Shown piece after piece: positions 44,403-52,185 of a DNA stretch of 64,000 bases; position 1 is the first letter of the stretch, and each line of letters opens with the position of its first letter. The stretch lies in the NCBI GenBank assembly GCA_964001305.1, contig CAXFAI010000040.1, positions 1 to 64,000 on the forward strand, read 5' to 3'. A program made the translations under genes and the position numbers. The stretch comes from CAJXMH01 sp964001305 (GTDB lineage: Bacteria > Bacteroidota > Bacteroidia > Flavobacteriales_E > Vicingaceae). Below the pieces are notes generated by a model. It was not told the DNA's origin. It saw nothing but the letters and a program-made list of their open reading frames with translations, and made no database searches.

Positions 44403-44524
44403 GAATTGTACCACCGAAATTTTTTCGGACTGCAAAGATATAATCCTTGCTAAAAATGACAAACAAGAATAGCACTTTTTTTAATAAAAAATTAATCTTG
44501 TTTGTTAAGTAGTTTTAAATCAGT

Positions 44525-45685
44525 TTAATGGATGGTTTTGGCGCGCTCAAATTCTAGCGAATCATCCAATAAAAAGCGATAAGTTGCTAAGGTTCTTAAT
44601 CGTTTTGCACCTAAATTCTCTATTACATGTATCATTTTTGGATTAAAATCTCCAATCCAAGTGATAACTACATCCTCGTATGAGCCTTTTATTGAAATGA
44701 CGCGTTTGCACTCATCAAAAATAGCACCTTCCAATCCTTTACTTTGAAAATCAGGATCTATGCCAAAAGCCAAACCAAAAAAGCTGGTGCAAGTTCCTTT
44801 CCATTTGTGGTATAAGAATTTAAGTTTTCCCAACCAATTCAAATTTCCATTTACGTATTTAAATATTTGATTGATTTCAGGTAAGGCGATGAAAAAGCCT
44901 ACTGGTCGGCCATCATAATAGGCAAAGTAAATGAGGTCTTCGTCTAAAATGGGTTTTATGGTTTTCATAATTGCCATGGCTTGTCTTTTCTCCATACCTG
45001 CAAAACCTTCATGTTTAACCCAAGCTCTATTATAAATTGTCCTGAAGTCTTCTGCATACTTTTCCAAGTTCTTTTTACTGATTGTCTCAAAAGTATACTT
45101 AGGATCTTTACGAATTCGAGCCGATTTTTCCTTAAGCAATGGAATTAATTCATCTTCTGTTTTTCGGTGGTAAATAAATTGTTCATAATGAATTTGAAAG
45201 CCATAGTTTTCAAAAAATGGAACATAATATTCAGGATTGTAATTTTGGCAATAATAGGGTGGGTAATCGAAGTTTTTAATAATTAGACCCCAATATTTAT
45301 CCTTTTCACCAAAATTAATGGGGCCATCTATAGCTTGCATGCCCTTATCTTCAATCCATTTTTTGGCCGTGTCAAATAATTTAAAAGCTGCTTCTTGATT
45401 ATTAATACACTCAAAAAAGCCTAAACCTCCAGTGTTTAGTTTTTGCTTTTTATTTCCCTTGTGGTTAATAAAAGCAGCAACTCTGCCAATCGTTTTTCCG
45501 TTTTCTTCTAATATCCAACGGATTACCTCTCCGTGACGAAAGAACTTATTCTTCTTCGGATCAAATACGCCTTGAATATCTTGTTTTAAATGAGGAACCC
45601 AATTTGGGTCATCTTTATAAATGGTAAAAGGTAGTTGATGAAATTCAGCTTCAGTTTTTGCGTCTGTCACTTCCCGTATTTGCAT
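44525..45685 (-). CDS. GNAT-like N-acetyltransferase superfamily protein
   Basis: This 386 aa protein is started at 45685 (MQIREVTDAKTEAEFHQLPF); an in-frame ATG at 45733 would run into the divergent gene's upstream region. Two acyltransferase-like halves are visible. The first has EVIRWILEENGKTIGRVAAFIN and GGLGFFECINNQEAAFKLFDT, and the second has DEDLIYFAYYDGRPVGFFIALP and FGIDPDFQSKGLEGAIFDE. Large two-domain GNAT proteins of this kind are common in Bacteroidota, without assigned substrates. It diverges from the SDR gene with 70 bases between starts. Confidence 0.7.
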   Translation of the reverse strand: MQIREVTDAKTEAEFHQLPFTIYKDDPNWVPHLKQDIQGVFDPKKNKFFRHGEVIRWILEENGKTIGRVAAFINHKGNKKQKLNTGGLGFFECINNQEAAFKLFDTAKKWIEDKGMQAIDGPINFGEKDKYWGLIIKNFDYPPYYCQNYNPEYYVPFFENYGFQIHYEQFIYHRKTEDELIPLLKEKSARIRKDPKYTFETISKKNLEKYAEDFRTIYNRAWVKHEGFAGMEKRQAMAIMKTIKPILDEDLIYFAYYDGRPVGFFIALPEINQIFKYVNGNLNWLGKLKFLYHKWKGTCTSFFGLAFGIDPDFQSKGLEGAIFDECKRVISIKGSYEDVVITWIGDFNPKMIHVIENLGAKRLRTLATYRFLLDDSLEFERAKTIH

Positions 45686-45755
45686 GCTTCTCTTAATTTT
45701 GAAAACCAATGACAAATCTAAGCAAACCCCCATTCTAAATATTTAGCTTTACCTT

Positions 45756-46562
45756 ATGAAAAACAAAGTTGTGCTTATTACCGGAGCTTCTTCAGGAATT
45801 GGAAAAGCGACTGCTATAGAATTTGCAAAAGCAGGAGCTTTAATCGCGATTTCAGCTCGAAACCAAGAAAAGCTCTCTCTCGCAGCTAAAGAAATTCAAG
45901 AAGTGGGTGCTGAGGTTTTGGCCATTCAAGCTGATGTTTCTGTTGAAAATGATTGTAAGATGATGGTTGAAAAGACTGTCGCTCAATTTGGAAAAATAGA
46001 TGTATTGATTAATAATGCCGGGATTTCAATGCGTGCTGTTTTTGAAGATGTAGACTTGTCAGTTATAAAAAACGTGATGGACATTAATTTTTGGGGTACG
46101 GTTTATTCTACCAAATATGCTTTGCCACATATTTTAAAAAGCAAAGGTTCTATTGCCGGAATTTCTTCCATTGCCGGATATTTGGGTTTGCCTGCAAGAA
46201 CAGGTTATTCGGCTTCTAAGTTTGCTATGCATGGTTTTTTAGAGTCATTAAGAAATGAAAATATGGGTAATAACTTACATGTATTGATTGCTTGTCCGGG
46301 CTTTACCGCTTCAGAAATTCGAAAAAAAGCGTTGGTAGCTGACGGTAGCTCTCAAGCTGAATCTCCCCGTGAGGAAGGGAAAATGATGACCGCTGAAGAA
46401 GTGGCGAAATACTTATTTCAAGCCATCAAAAAACGTAAACAAACCCTTGTTTTAACAGGGGAAGGTAGACTTGCTGTATTTCTCTCCAAGTTTTTTCCCA
46501 AGGTTATTCAAAAGGCGGTATACAATAAAATGAAAAAAGAACCTGACTCACCATTAAAATAA
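45756..46562 (+). CDS. SDR family NAD(P)-dependent oxidoreductase
   Basis: This 268 aa classical short-chain dehydrogenase has the cofactor motif TGASSGIGKATAIEFA, the NNAG motif (INNAGISM), the catalytic Ser in GISSIAGYLG and the YxxxK in GYSASKFAMHG. The C-terminal helix (RLAVFLSKFFPKVIQKAVYNKMKK) is basic and may contact membrane, as in lipid-type SDRs. Substrate unknown. aroK starts 3 bases after its stop, so they form an operon. Confidence 0.9.
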   Translation: MKNKVVLITGASSGIGKATAIEFAKAGALIAISARNQEKLSLAAKEIQEVGAEVLAIQADVSVENDCKMMVEKTVAQFGKIDVLINNAGISMRAVFEDVDLSVIKNVMDINFWGTVYSTKYALPHILKSKGSIAGISSIAGYLGLPARTGYSASKFAMHGFLESLRNENMGNNLHVLIACPGFTASEIRKKALVADGSSQAESPREEGKMMTAEEVAKYLFQAIKKRKQTLVLTGEGRLAVFLSKFFPKVIQKAVYNKMKKEPDSPLK

Positions 46563-46564
46563 TC

Positions 46565-47065
46565 ATGAATCGACCAATTTATTTAATGGGTTTTATGGCT
46601 TCTGGAAAAAGCAGTCTTGGTGCCAGATTGGCAAGAAGATTAGCCATTGACTTTATAGATTTGGATGAGTTTATTGAGGAAGAGCAAGGAAAAACGGTTT
46701 CAACTCTTTTTCAGGAACATGGAGAAGATTACTTTAGAAAACTTGAGCGGAATGCATTACAAATTGTTTCTTCAAAAAATGCTGTAATTTCTCTTGGAGG
46801 AGGAACTCCATGTCAGACAGAGAATCTTGAAATCATTATAAAGTCTGGAGTATCTTTTTATCTAAAGGTTAGAAAAGAAGTATTAATTGGTCGGTTAAAA
46901 GGTCAGAAACATAAGCGACCGCTTGTAGCAAACTTAGTAGGAGATGAATTAAATAAATACGTTGAGCAAAAGCTAACCGAGAGAGAAGCATTTTACACTC
47001 AAGCTAATTACACCATAGCGAAAGATAAAGCGACTCCGAATGACATTTTAAATTGCTTAACTTAA
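46565..47065 (+). CDS. aroK: Shikimate kinase
   Basis: This 166 aa enzyme phosphorylates shikimate in the chorismate pathway. It has the P-loop GFMASGKSSLGARLARRL, the shikimate-binding Asp in FIDLDEFIEEE, and Arg in YFRKLERNAL. VISLGGGTPC and the lid HKRPLVANL are also present. It follows the SDR gene by three bases. Its last 9 bases overlap, tail to tail, the stop of the convergent phosphoribosyltransferase gene. The length equals the family norm. Confidence 0.95.
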   Translation: MNRPIYLMGFMASGKSSLGARLARRLAIDFIDLDEFIEEEQGKTVSTLFQEHGEDYFRKLERNALQIVSSKNAVISLGGGTPCQTENLEIIIKSGVSFYLKVRKEVLIGRLKGQKHKRPLVANLVGDELNKYVEQKLTEREAFYTQANYTIAKDKATPNDILNCLT

Positions 47066-47581
47066 ATAAGCAGCATATGCTTTTGAATTTTCAAAGTCTA
47101 CCTCAATATGCTCTTTTAGTGTAGTCGCTAAAGACATGCCAACATAATTTGCATTTACTGGAAAACGCTTGTGACTTCGATTTACAAGTACAGCTACAGA
47201 TAAACTTTTAATTGGTGCTTTTAAAAAGCATTGAATGCCATAGATTAAGGTCTTACCTGAATTTAATACATCATCGACCAAAACAATGGATTTATTTTTA
47301 ATCTCTGTTTTGGTTAAGTTAAGTTCAATTTCGCTTTCAATGGGATTTTTCTTGTCGATTTTCAATTCAACAAGCTTGACGTTGATTGATGAAATTTCTT
47401 CGATTTTATTACTCAATAGTTGGGCAAATGTATAGCCATTATTAGCAATTCCAGCAATAAGAATTTCCTTTTGGTTGTAGTGATCTTCGTAAATCTGATA
47501 AGCTATCCGATTTACCTTTTGCAGAATATTTTGATGGCTTAATATCTGGGTTTTACTTTCTGACATATTCGTTTTTTTCAA
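47057..47581 (-). CDS. Type I phosphoribosyltransferase family protein
   Basis: This 174 aa protein has the PRPP-binding motif VLVDDVLNSGKTLIYGI and an N-terminal core (ILIAGIANNGYTFAQLLS, VKLVELKIDKK). It resembles PyrR or hypoxanthine/uracil phosphoribosyltransferases; the base specificity cannot be read. The second Met (47566) is an alternative start and may be the real one, as the first five residues are extra. It is the last gene of the set rlmD-TPMT-phosphoribosyltransferase, 12 bases after the methyltransferase. Confidence 0.82.
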   Translation of the reverse strand: MKKTNMSESKTQILSHQNILQKVNRIAYQIYEDHYNQKEILIAGIANNGYTFAQLLSNKIEEISSINVKLVELKIDKKNPIESEIELNLTKTEIKNKSIVLVDDVLNSGKTLIYGIQCFLKAPIKSLSVAVLVNRSHKRFPVNANYVGMSLATTLKEHIEVDFENSKAYAAYLS

Positions 47582-47593
47582 AAATAGTGAAGC

Positions 47594-48172
47594 TTACTTT
47601 TTTACAGCAATTAAAAATAATTCTCTTCCCGCTCTTGGTTTAATTGAGTTGTACGAATTTTCAAAGGTCTTGTATTCAAAGTAATCATCAAAGTAGTTAT
47701 GATACTCGCTTTTTGAGCCGCCAAAAGGAGGTTGGTCTTCATTTAATGGTACAGACCAAAATAAGCCGACTAACTTACCATTATCCTTTAATAATGAAGC
47801 TGATTTTTTGGCATATTCCGCTCGGTGAGCAGGATTGATTGCACAAAAAAACGTCTGCTCAACCATTAAATCATATTCGCCCTCATGGTGAAAAAAATTG
47901 TCTTGTATTAAATGCGCTTTTGGAAAATCTGGATGCTTTTTAGCAAATTCTTCTAGTGGACTAGGAGCAAGGTCAAGTAAAAAAACATTTGTAAAGCCTT
48001 GTTCGTGCAGGTAGCTAGCTTCGTGAGCATTTCCACAACCAGGGATTAAAATCGAAATTGATTTGTCTTGTATTTGATCAAAATATTCCTTCAAAGGGGT
48101 GCTAATTTCTCCAACGTCCCATCCTGTATTTCCTTCTTGATATCGAGCTTCCCAATCAGTTACTGCTTTCAT
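47594..48172 (-). CDS. TPMT-family class I SAM-dependent methyltransferase
   Basis: This 192 aa protein resembles thiopurine/halide methyltransferases. It starts WEARYQEGNTGWDVGEISTP (the family W-x-x-R-Y...W substrate loop). It has the SAM motif ILIPGCGNAHEASYL and LIQDNFFHHEGEYDLMVEQTFFCAI. The natural substrate may be a thiol or halide. Its start overlaps the rlmD stop by 4 bases. Confidence 0.88.
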   Translation of the reverse strand: MKAVTDWEARYQEGNTGWDVGEISTPLKEYFDQIQDKSISILIPGCGNAHEASYLHEQGFTNVFLLDLAPSPLEEFAKKHPDFPKAHLIQDNFFHHEGEYDLMVEQTFFCAINPAHRAEYAKKSASLLKDNGKLVGLFWSVPLNEDQPPFGGSKSEYHNYFDDYFEYKTFENSYNSIKPRAGRELFLIAVKK

Positions 48173-49608
48173 TTTTTAAGTTTTAAGAGCACTATATTTT
48201 CTACATGATGCGTTTGTGGAAACATATCTACTGGTTTTACGGCAGCAACTTCATACTTTTCATCAAGCCATTGCAAGTCTCTTGCTTGTGTAGCCGGATT
48301 ACAACTGACATAAACAATTTTAGGTGCTTCTAGCTTAAGCAATTGTTTTACCACATCTTCGTGCATGCCTGCTCTTGGTGGGTCTGTAATTACCACGTCG
48401 GCTTTGCCATGTTTTGCTACAAAATCTTCCGTAAAAACATCTTTCATATCACCTGCTAAAAAAGTGCAGTTTTCGATTTCATTCATTTGGGCGTTAAACT
48501 TTGCATCTTCAATGGCTGCTTCTACATATTCAACCCCGATTACACGTTTGGCTTCATTAGCAATGTAATTAGCTATTGTGCCAGTTCCAGTATATAAATC
48601 ATAAACCACATCATCTTTGCCTATTTCGGCTAGTTGAGCGCTTAGTTCATACAATTTGTGAGCTTGCAATGAATTGGTTTGGTAAAATGATTTAGGCCCT
48701 ATTTTAAATTGCAATGTTTTGGTATTTGAGAAGTTTGGCATGCTTTCCAAAATGTATTCTCTACCACTAAAACAAATGATTTCTTGGTCGGCAATGGTGT
48801 CGTTTCTTTTCTCGTTAATGACATACAACAACGAAGTGACTTCAGGGAACTGCGTTTTAAATGCATTTAATAGCGCTTCTCTTTCTGCTTTCAATTCTTT
48901 GAAAAAAGAAAAAATTACCATGATTTCACCTGTGGCGGCTGTTCGTATGGTTAAGTTCCTCAAAAAACCATGCTGCTCGCGCAAATCAAAAAAGGAGAGC
49001 TCATTTTTTAGAGCATACTGTTTCACCCAATTTCGAATAGCATTGGAAGGGTCTTCCTGTAACCAGCATTTTTTAACGTCTAGCACTTTGTCAAAACGAC
49101 CAGGAACGTGAAAACCTAGTGCATTTCGGTTTTCAAAATCTTCTTTTGAGTCAACTTGTTCTTGGGTAAGCCATTCCTTATTAGAAAAGGTGAACTCTAG
49201 CTTATTGCGGTAAAACTGTGTTTTCTCAGAAGGAAGAATTTTTTCAATCTCCGGTAATTCTATTTTAGCAATTCGCTGAAGGGCATCTTCTACGGTTTGC
49301 TGTTTGTTTTTGAGTTGATCTGCATAGCTAATAAACTGCCACTTGCAGCCACCACAAACTCCAAAGTGTTCACAAAAAGGCTCAACCCTGCGTTCAGAGT
49401 ATTTATGCACTTTGGTAACTCGGCCTTCCATGTAGCGTTTCCGCTTTTTGGTAACTTGAACATCTACCACATCACCAGGAACAGTTTGTGGAATAAACAG
49501 TACTTTATCGTTTACTTTCGCTAAGGATTTTCCTTCAGCAGCCATTTCTAATACTTCTACAGCTTCAAAAAATGGTTTTTGTCTTCTTCTTCTGCCCATA
49601 TCTTGCAA
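48169..49608 (-). CDS. rlmD: 23S rRNA (uracil-C5)-methyltransferase RlmD-like
   Basis: This 479 aa protein has an N-terminal TRAM domain (VLEMAAEGKSLAKVNDKVLF, VPGDVVDVQVTKKRKRYMEG). A four-cysteine iron-sulfur cluster motif follows (CEHFGVCGGCKWQ and a distal Cys in VKKCWLQED). The SAM-dependent methyltransferase core carries VYDLYTGTGTIANYIA, TDPPRAGM and the nucleophile Cys in YVSCNPATQARDL. RlmD modifies U1939 of E. coli 23S rRNA; RlmCD-type specificity for two positions is possible. First gene of a three-gene set. The fourth residue is an alternative Met (MGRRRRQ). Confidence 0.92.
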   Translation of the reverse strand: MQDMGRRRRQKPFFEAVEVLEMAAEGKSLAKVNDKVLFIPQTVPGDVVDVQVTKKRKRYMEGRVTKVHKYSERRVEPFCEHFGVCGGCKWQFISYADQLKNKQQTVEDALQRIAKIELPEIEKILPSEKTQFYRNKLEFTFSNKEWLTQEQVDSKEDFENRNALGFHVPGRFDKVLDVKKCWLQEDPSNAIRNWVKQYALKNELSFFDLREQHGFLRNLTIRTAATGEIMVIFSFFKELKAEREALLNAFKTQFPEVTSLLYVINEKRNDTIADQEIICFSGREYILESMPNFSNTKTLQFKIGPKSFYQTNSLQAHKLYELSAQLAEIGKDDVVYDLYTGTGTIANYIANEAKRVIGVEYVEAAIEDAKFNAQMNEIENCTFLAGDMKDVFTEDFVAKHGKADVVITDPPRAGMHEDVVKQLLKLEAPKIVYVSCNPATQARDLQWLDEKYEVAAVKPVDMFPQTHHVENIVLLKLKK

Positions 49609-49686
49609 AAGTAGATGAAAGCAAATTAACAGGGCTTTAAAGTGAAAAGGATTTCACGATTTCTATGGAATGCAAATCGAAATAGA

Positions 49687-49694
49687 TAATTTTG
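49687..49694 (+). promoter_or_regulatory. Possible -7 box of rocD
   Basis: TAATTTTG is an exact match to TAnnTTTG and lies 29 bases before the ATG. No clear TTG -33 element stands at the usual distance, so this is tentative. Confidence 0.38.
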
Positions 49695-49723
49695 GAAAAC
49701 CTTAAAAATTAAAGAGTAGAGTT

Positions 49724-50998
49724 ATGATAAAAGAAAAGATTTCTAGCCAAGAGGCCATGGATTTAGAGAACCAATATGGAGCGCATAATTATCATCCTTT
49801 GCCTGTTGTACTGAGCAGAGGAGAAGGAGTATACATGTGGGATGCTGAAGGCAAGAAATACTATGACTTTTTATCTGCTTATTCTGCGATTAATCAAGGA
49901 CATTGTCATCCAAAAATTGTGGGTGCCATGATGGAGCAAGCGCAAACCTTAACCTTAACCTCTCGGGCTTTTTATAATGATGTTTTGGGGCAATTTGAAA
50001 AGTTTGCCACTTCCTTTTTTGGTTTCGATAAAATTTTGCCCATGAATTCAGGAGCTGAGGCCGTTGAGACTGGTATTAAGCTGTGTAGAAAATATGCCTA
50101 TGAAAAAAGAGGTATTTCTGAAAATGACGCCAAAATAATAGTTTGTGATGGAAATTTTCACGGTAGAACTACGACCATTATTTCTTTTTCAAACGATGAA
50201 GTTGCAAGAAAAAGCTATGGTCCTTATACACCAGGTTTTATTCGCATTCCTTACAATGATTTAGATGCTTTAGAAAAGGCCTTGCAAGAAGAGAATGTAG
50301 CAGGCTTTTTGGTAGAACCTATTCAAGGTGAAGCAGGTGTTTATGTGCCAGATGAGAATTACATTGAAGAGGCAGCCAAGATGTGTCAGAAGAATGGTGT
50401 ACTTTTTATTGCTGACGAAGTGCAAACCGGAATTGCAAGAACAGGAAAGTTATTAGCTGTTTGTAAAGGTTGTGATTGTCCAACTCCAAGATGTGAAAGT
50501 AGAGCCGGTTTTAAACCAGATATTCTAGTTTTAGGAAAAGCCCTATCAGGTGGGGCGTACCCTGTAAGTGCTGTACTGGCAAATGATGACATTATGATGG
50601 TCATTAAGCCGGGGCAACATGGTTCCACTTTTGGTGGTAACCCAATTGCCGCTAGAGTTGGTATGGCAGCACTACAAGTGGTTGAAGAAGAGAATTTAGC
50701 TGAAAGAGCCGAAAAACTAGGACAGATTTTTAGAGCAGAAATGCAAAAACTAGTTGAAGAATCTGACTTGGTAAACTTAGTAAGAGGTAAGGGGCTTTTA
50801 AATGCAGTTGTGATCAACGATACAGAAGATTCTTCGACCGCTTGGGACATTTGTGTAGCCTTAAAGGAAAATGGCTTATTAGCCAAACCAACCCATGGAA
50901 ACATCATTCGTTTTGCACCTCCTTTAGTCATGACTGAAGAAGAATTGATGGACTGTGTTCGAATAATCAAAGAAACGATTCTAAGTTTTCAGAAGTAA
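49724..50998 (+). CDS. rocD: Ornithine aminotransferase
   Basis: This 424 aa PLP enzyme converts ornithine and 2-oxoglutarate to glutamate semialdehyde and glutamate. Class III aminotransferase hallmarks are MNSGAEAVETGIKLCRKYAY, HGRTTTIISFSND, ADEVQTGIARTGKLLA (cofactor Asp), and LGKALSGGAYPVSAVLA with the Schiff-base Lys. An insert just before the PLP lysine segment carries four cysteines (VCKGCDCPTPRCESRAG) in a C-x2-C-x-C-x4-C pattern, absent from classic OATs. The gene stands alone with a likely promoter. Confidence 0.93.
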   Translation: MIKEKISSQEAMDLENQYGAHNYHPLPVVLSRGEGVYMWDAEGKKYYDFLSAYSAINQGHCHPKIVGAMMEQAQTLTLTSRAFYNDVLGQFEKFATSFFGFDKILPMNSGAEAVETGIKLCRKYAYEKRGISENDAKIIVCDGNFHGRTTTIISFSNDEVARKSYGPYTPGFIRIPYNDLDALEKALQEENVAGFLVEPIQGEAGVYVPDENYIEEAAKMCQKNGVLFIADEVQTGIARTGKLLAVCKGCDCPTPRCESRAGFKPDILVLGKALSGGAYPVSAVLANDDIMMVIKPGQHGSTFGGNPIAARVGMAALQVVEEENLAERAEKLGQIFRAEMQKLVEESDLVNLVRGKGLLNAVVINDTEDSSTAWDICVALKENGLLAKPTHGNIIRFAPPLVMTEEELMDCVRIIKETILSFQK

Positions 50999-51014
50999 GA
51001 ATTATTGAGTTTGT

Positions 51015-51035
51015 GCGGTAGCGTTCTGCTACCGC
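51015..51035. repeat. Perfect inverted repeat between rocD and the next gene
   Basis: GCGGTAGC (51015-51022) / GCTACCGC (51028-51035) has the loop GTTCT and lies 20 bases before a TTG start. It has no T-run, so it is not a standard terminator; it could be an attenuating RNA hairpin or a repeat element. Confidence 0.6.
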
Positions 51036-51054
51036 CAATTCTAAAGTCAAGCCA

Positions 51055-51885
51055 TTGAAGAATTTATTGATTGCTTTGTTTTGCATTGCTTCATTACAAA
51101 GCCTAAGTCAGGAGATTAGCTCCAAAGAATATAAGAGCAAAAAGGGTGAAATGTTTTTTTATTGGGGCTGGAATAGATCCGTTTACAGCAAATCCACTAT
51201 GCATTTTAAAGGTGAAGATTACAGCTTTCGCCTTGATAAGGTAAAAGCTTATGACCGACAAACCGATTTATCGCTTATTTATATCAATCCTGGAACGATA
51301 ACCATTCCTCAATTCAATTTTCGCATTGGCTATTTTATTTCCAATCATTGGAGTATTTCTTTTGGTTTAGACCATATGAAGTATGTCATGCTTCAGAATC
51401 AGCGTTCACGAATAACAGGAAATATTGGAAAATCAGGCGGTAAATATGAAGGAACTTACAACAAAGAAGAGATAGAACTGGAGTATCATTTTTTAAGATT
51501 TGAGCATACCGATGGCTTGAATTATGGAAACATAGAGCTTCGTCATCAAAAGAAATTTCATGCATGGAAATACTTTAACTTTAGCTTAATTCAAGGTTTT
51601 GGAGCGGGTTTAGTGGTTCCAAAAACCAACTCAAACATTTTAAGTAAAGGAAGGAACGATGAGTTTCACCTTGCGGGCTTCGGTTTAGATGCAATTTTGG
51701 GCATACAAATGAGGTATAAGCGTGGAGCATTTATTCAAATGGAAGCAAAGGGTGGGTTTATTGATATGTATGACATCTTAACCTCTCCTTATAGTGAAGA
51801 TCGAGCAAGTCAGCATTTTTTCTTTTTTCAACCCAACGTTGTAATTGGTTATCAATTTGGACTAAAACGAAAGCAATCGAATTAG
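51055..51885 (+). CDS. Secreted or outer-membrane beta-rich protein, unrecognised (TTG start)
   Basis: This 276 aa protein starts with TTG and has a good signal peptide (KNLLIALFCIASLQSLSQ). The mature part has alternating aromatic strands (FRIGYFISNHWSISFGLDHMK, FFFFQPNVVIGYQFGLK), typical of Bacteroidota porin-like outer-membrane proteins. No ATG offers an equally good signal peptide. Family not recognised. It lies 57 bases after rocD behind an inverted repeat. Confidence 0.68.
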   Translation: MKNLLIALFCIASLQSLSQEISSKEYKSKKGEMFFYWGWNRSVYSKSTMHFKGEDYSFRLDKVKAYDRQTDLSLIYINPGTITIPQFNFRIGYFISNHWSISFGLDHMKYVMLQNQRSRITGNIGKSGGKYEGTYNKEEIELEYHFLRFEHTDGLNYGNIELRHQKKFHAWKYFNFSLIQGFGAGLVVPKTNSNILSKGRNDEFHLAGFGLDAILGIQMRYKRGAFIQMEAKGGFIDMYDILTSPYSEDRASQHFFFFQPNVVIGYQFGLKRKQSN

Positions 51886-51920
51886 GCATTTGAGCTTAGA
51901 TTTATATCTTTAGCTTAAAA

Positions 51921-52136
51921 ATGGTGCTTTTAGATTTATTCGGCATAGGAATGGCCATGACCTTAACCCTAATAGCTATAGGATTATTTGCCTTGCTGCT
52001 GCCTATTTTGGCTATTATTGATATACTCACTTCAGAGTTTAAAGGCAATGATAAAATTGTTTGGCTCCTAGTAGTTATTTTTCTTTCCTTTTTTGGAGCG
52101 ATTCTATATTTGGTAATCGGTAGAGAGCAGAAATAA
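51921..52136 (+). CDS. Small two-helix membrane protein of the PLDc_N type
   Basis: This 71 aa protein has two membrane helices (MAMTLTLIAIGLFALLLPILAII and KIVWLLVVIFLSFFGAILYLVIG) and ends RREQ-like (GREQK). The K-x-x-W...F-G-A-x-x-Y pattern in the second helix matches the phospholipase D N-terminal (PLDc_N) domain found as short free-standing proteins. Function unknown. A terminator follows at once. Confidence 0.75.
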   Translation: MVLLDLFGIGMAMTLTLIAIGLFALLLPILAIIDILTSEFKGNDKIVWLLVVIFLSFFGAILYLVIGREQK

Positions 52137-52164
52137 AAAAACCGTAACGTTAATTACGGTTTTT
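52136..52164. terminator. Terminator between convergent genes
   Basis: The stem ACCGTAA (52141-52147) / TTACGGT (52154-52160) is extended by A-T pairs on both sides. It separates the small membrane protein gene (+) from the GAPDH gene (-). Confidence 0.88.
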
Positions 52165-52185
52165 CTAATGTGTTTTAACTAACTA

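Noticed and set aside
44241..44462. 73 aa minus-strand reading frame
   Set aside because: It runs straight through the intact tRNA-Lys gene and its terminator, so it is not coding.
45686..45733. Upstream extension of the GNAT-like gene
   Set aside because: It adds 16 residues unlike the family's start and invades the short divergent promoter region.
50386..50970. 194 aa minus-strand reading frame
   Set aside because: It is antisense to the well-supported ornithine aminotransferase gene and shows no family motif.
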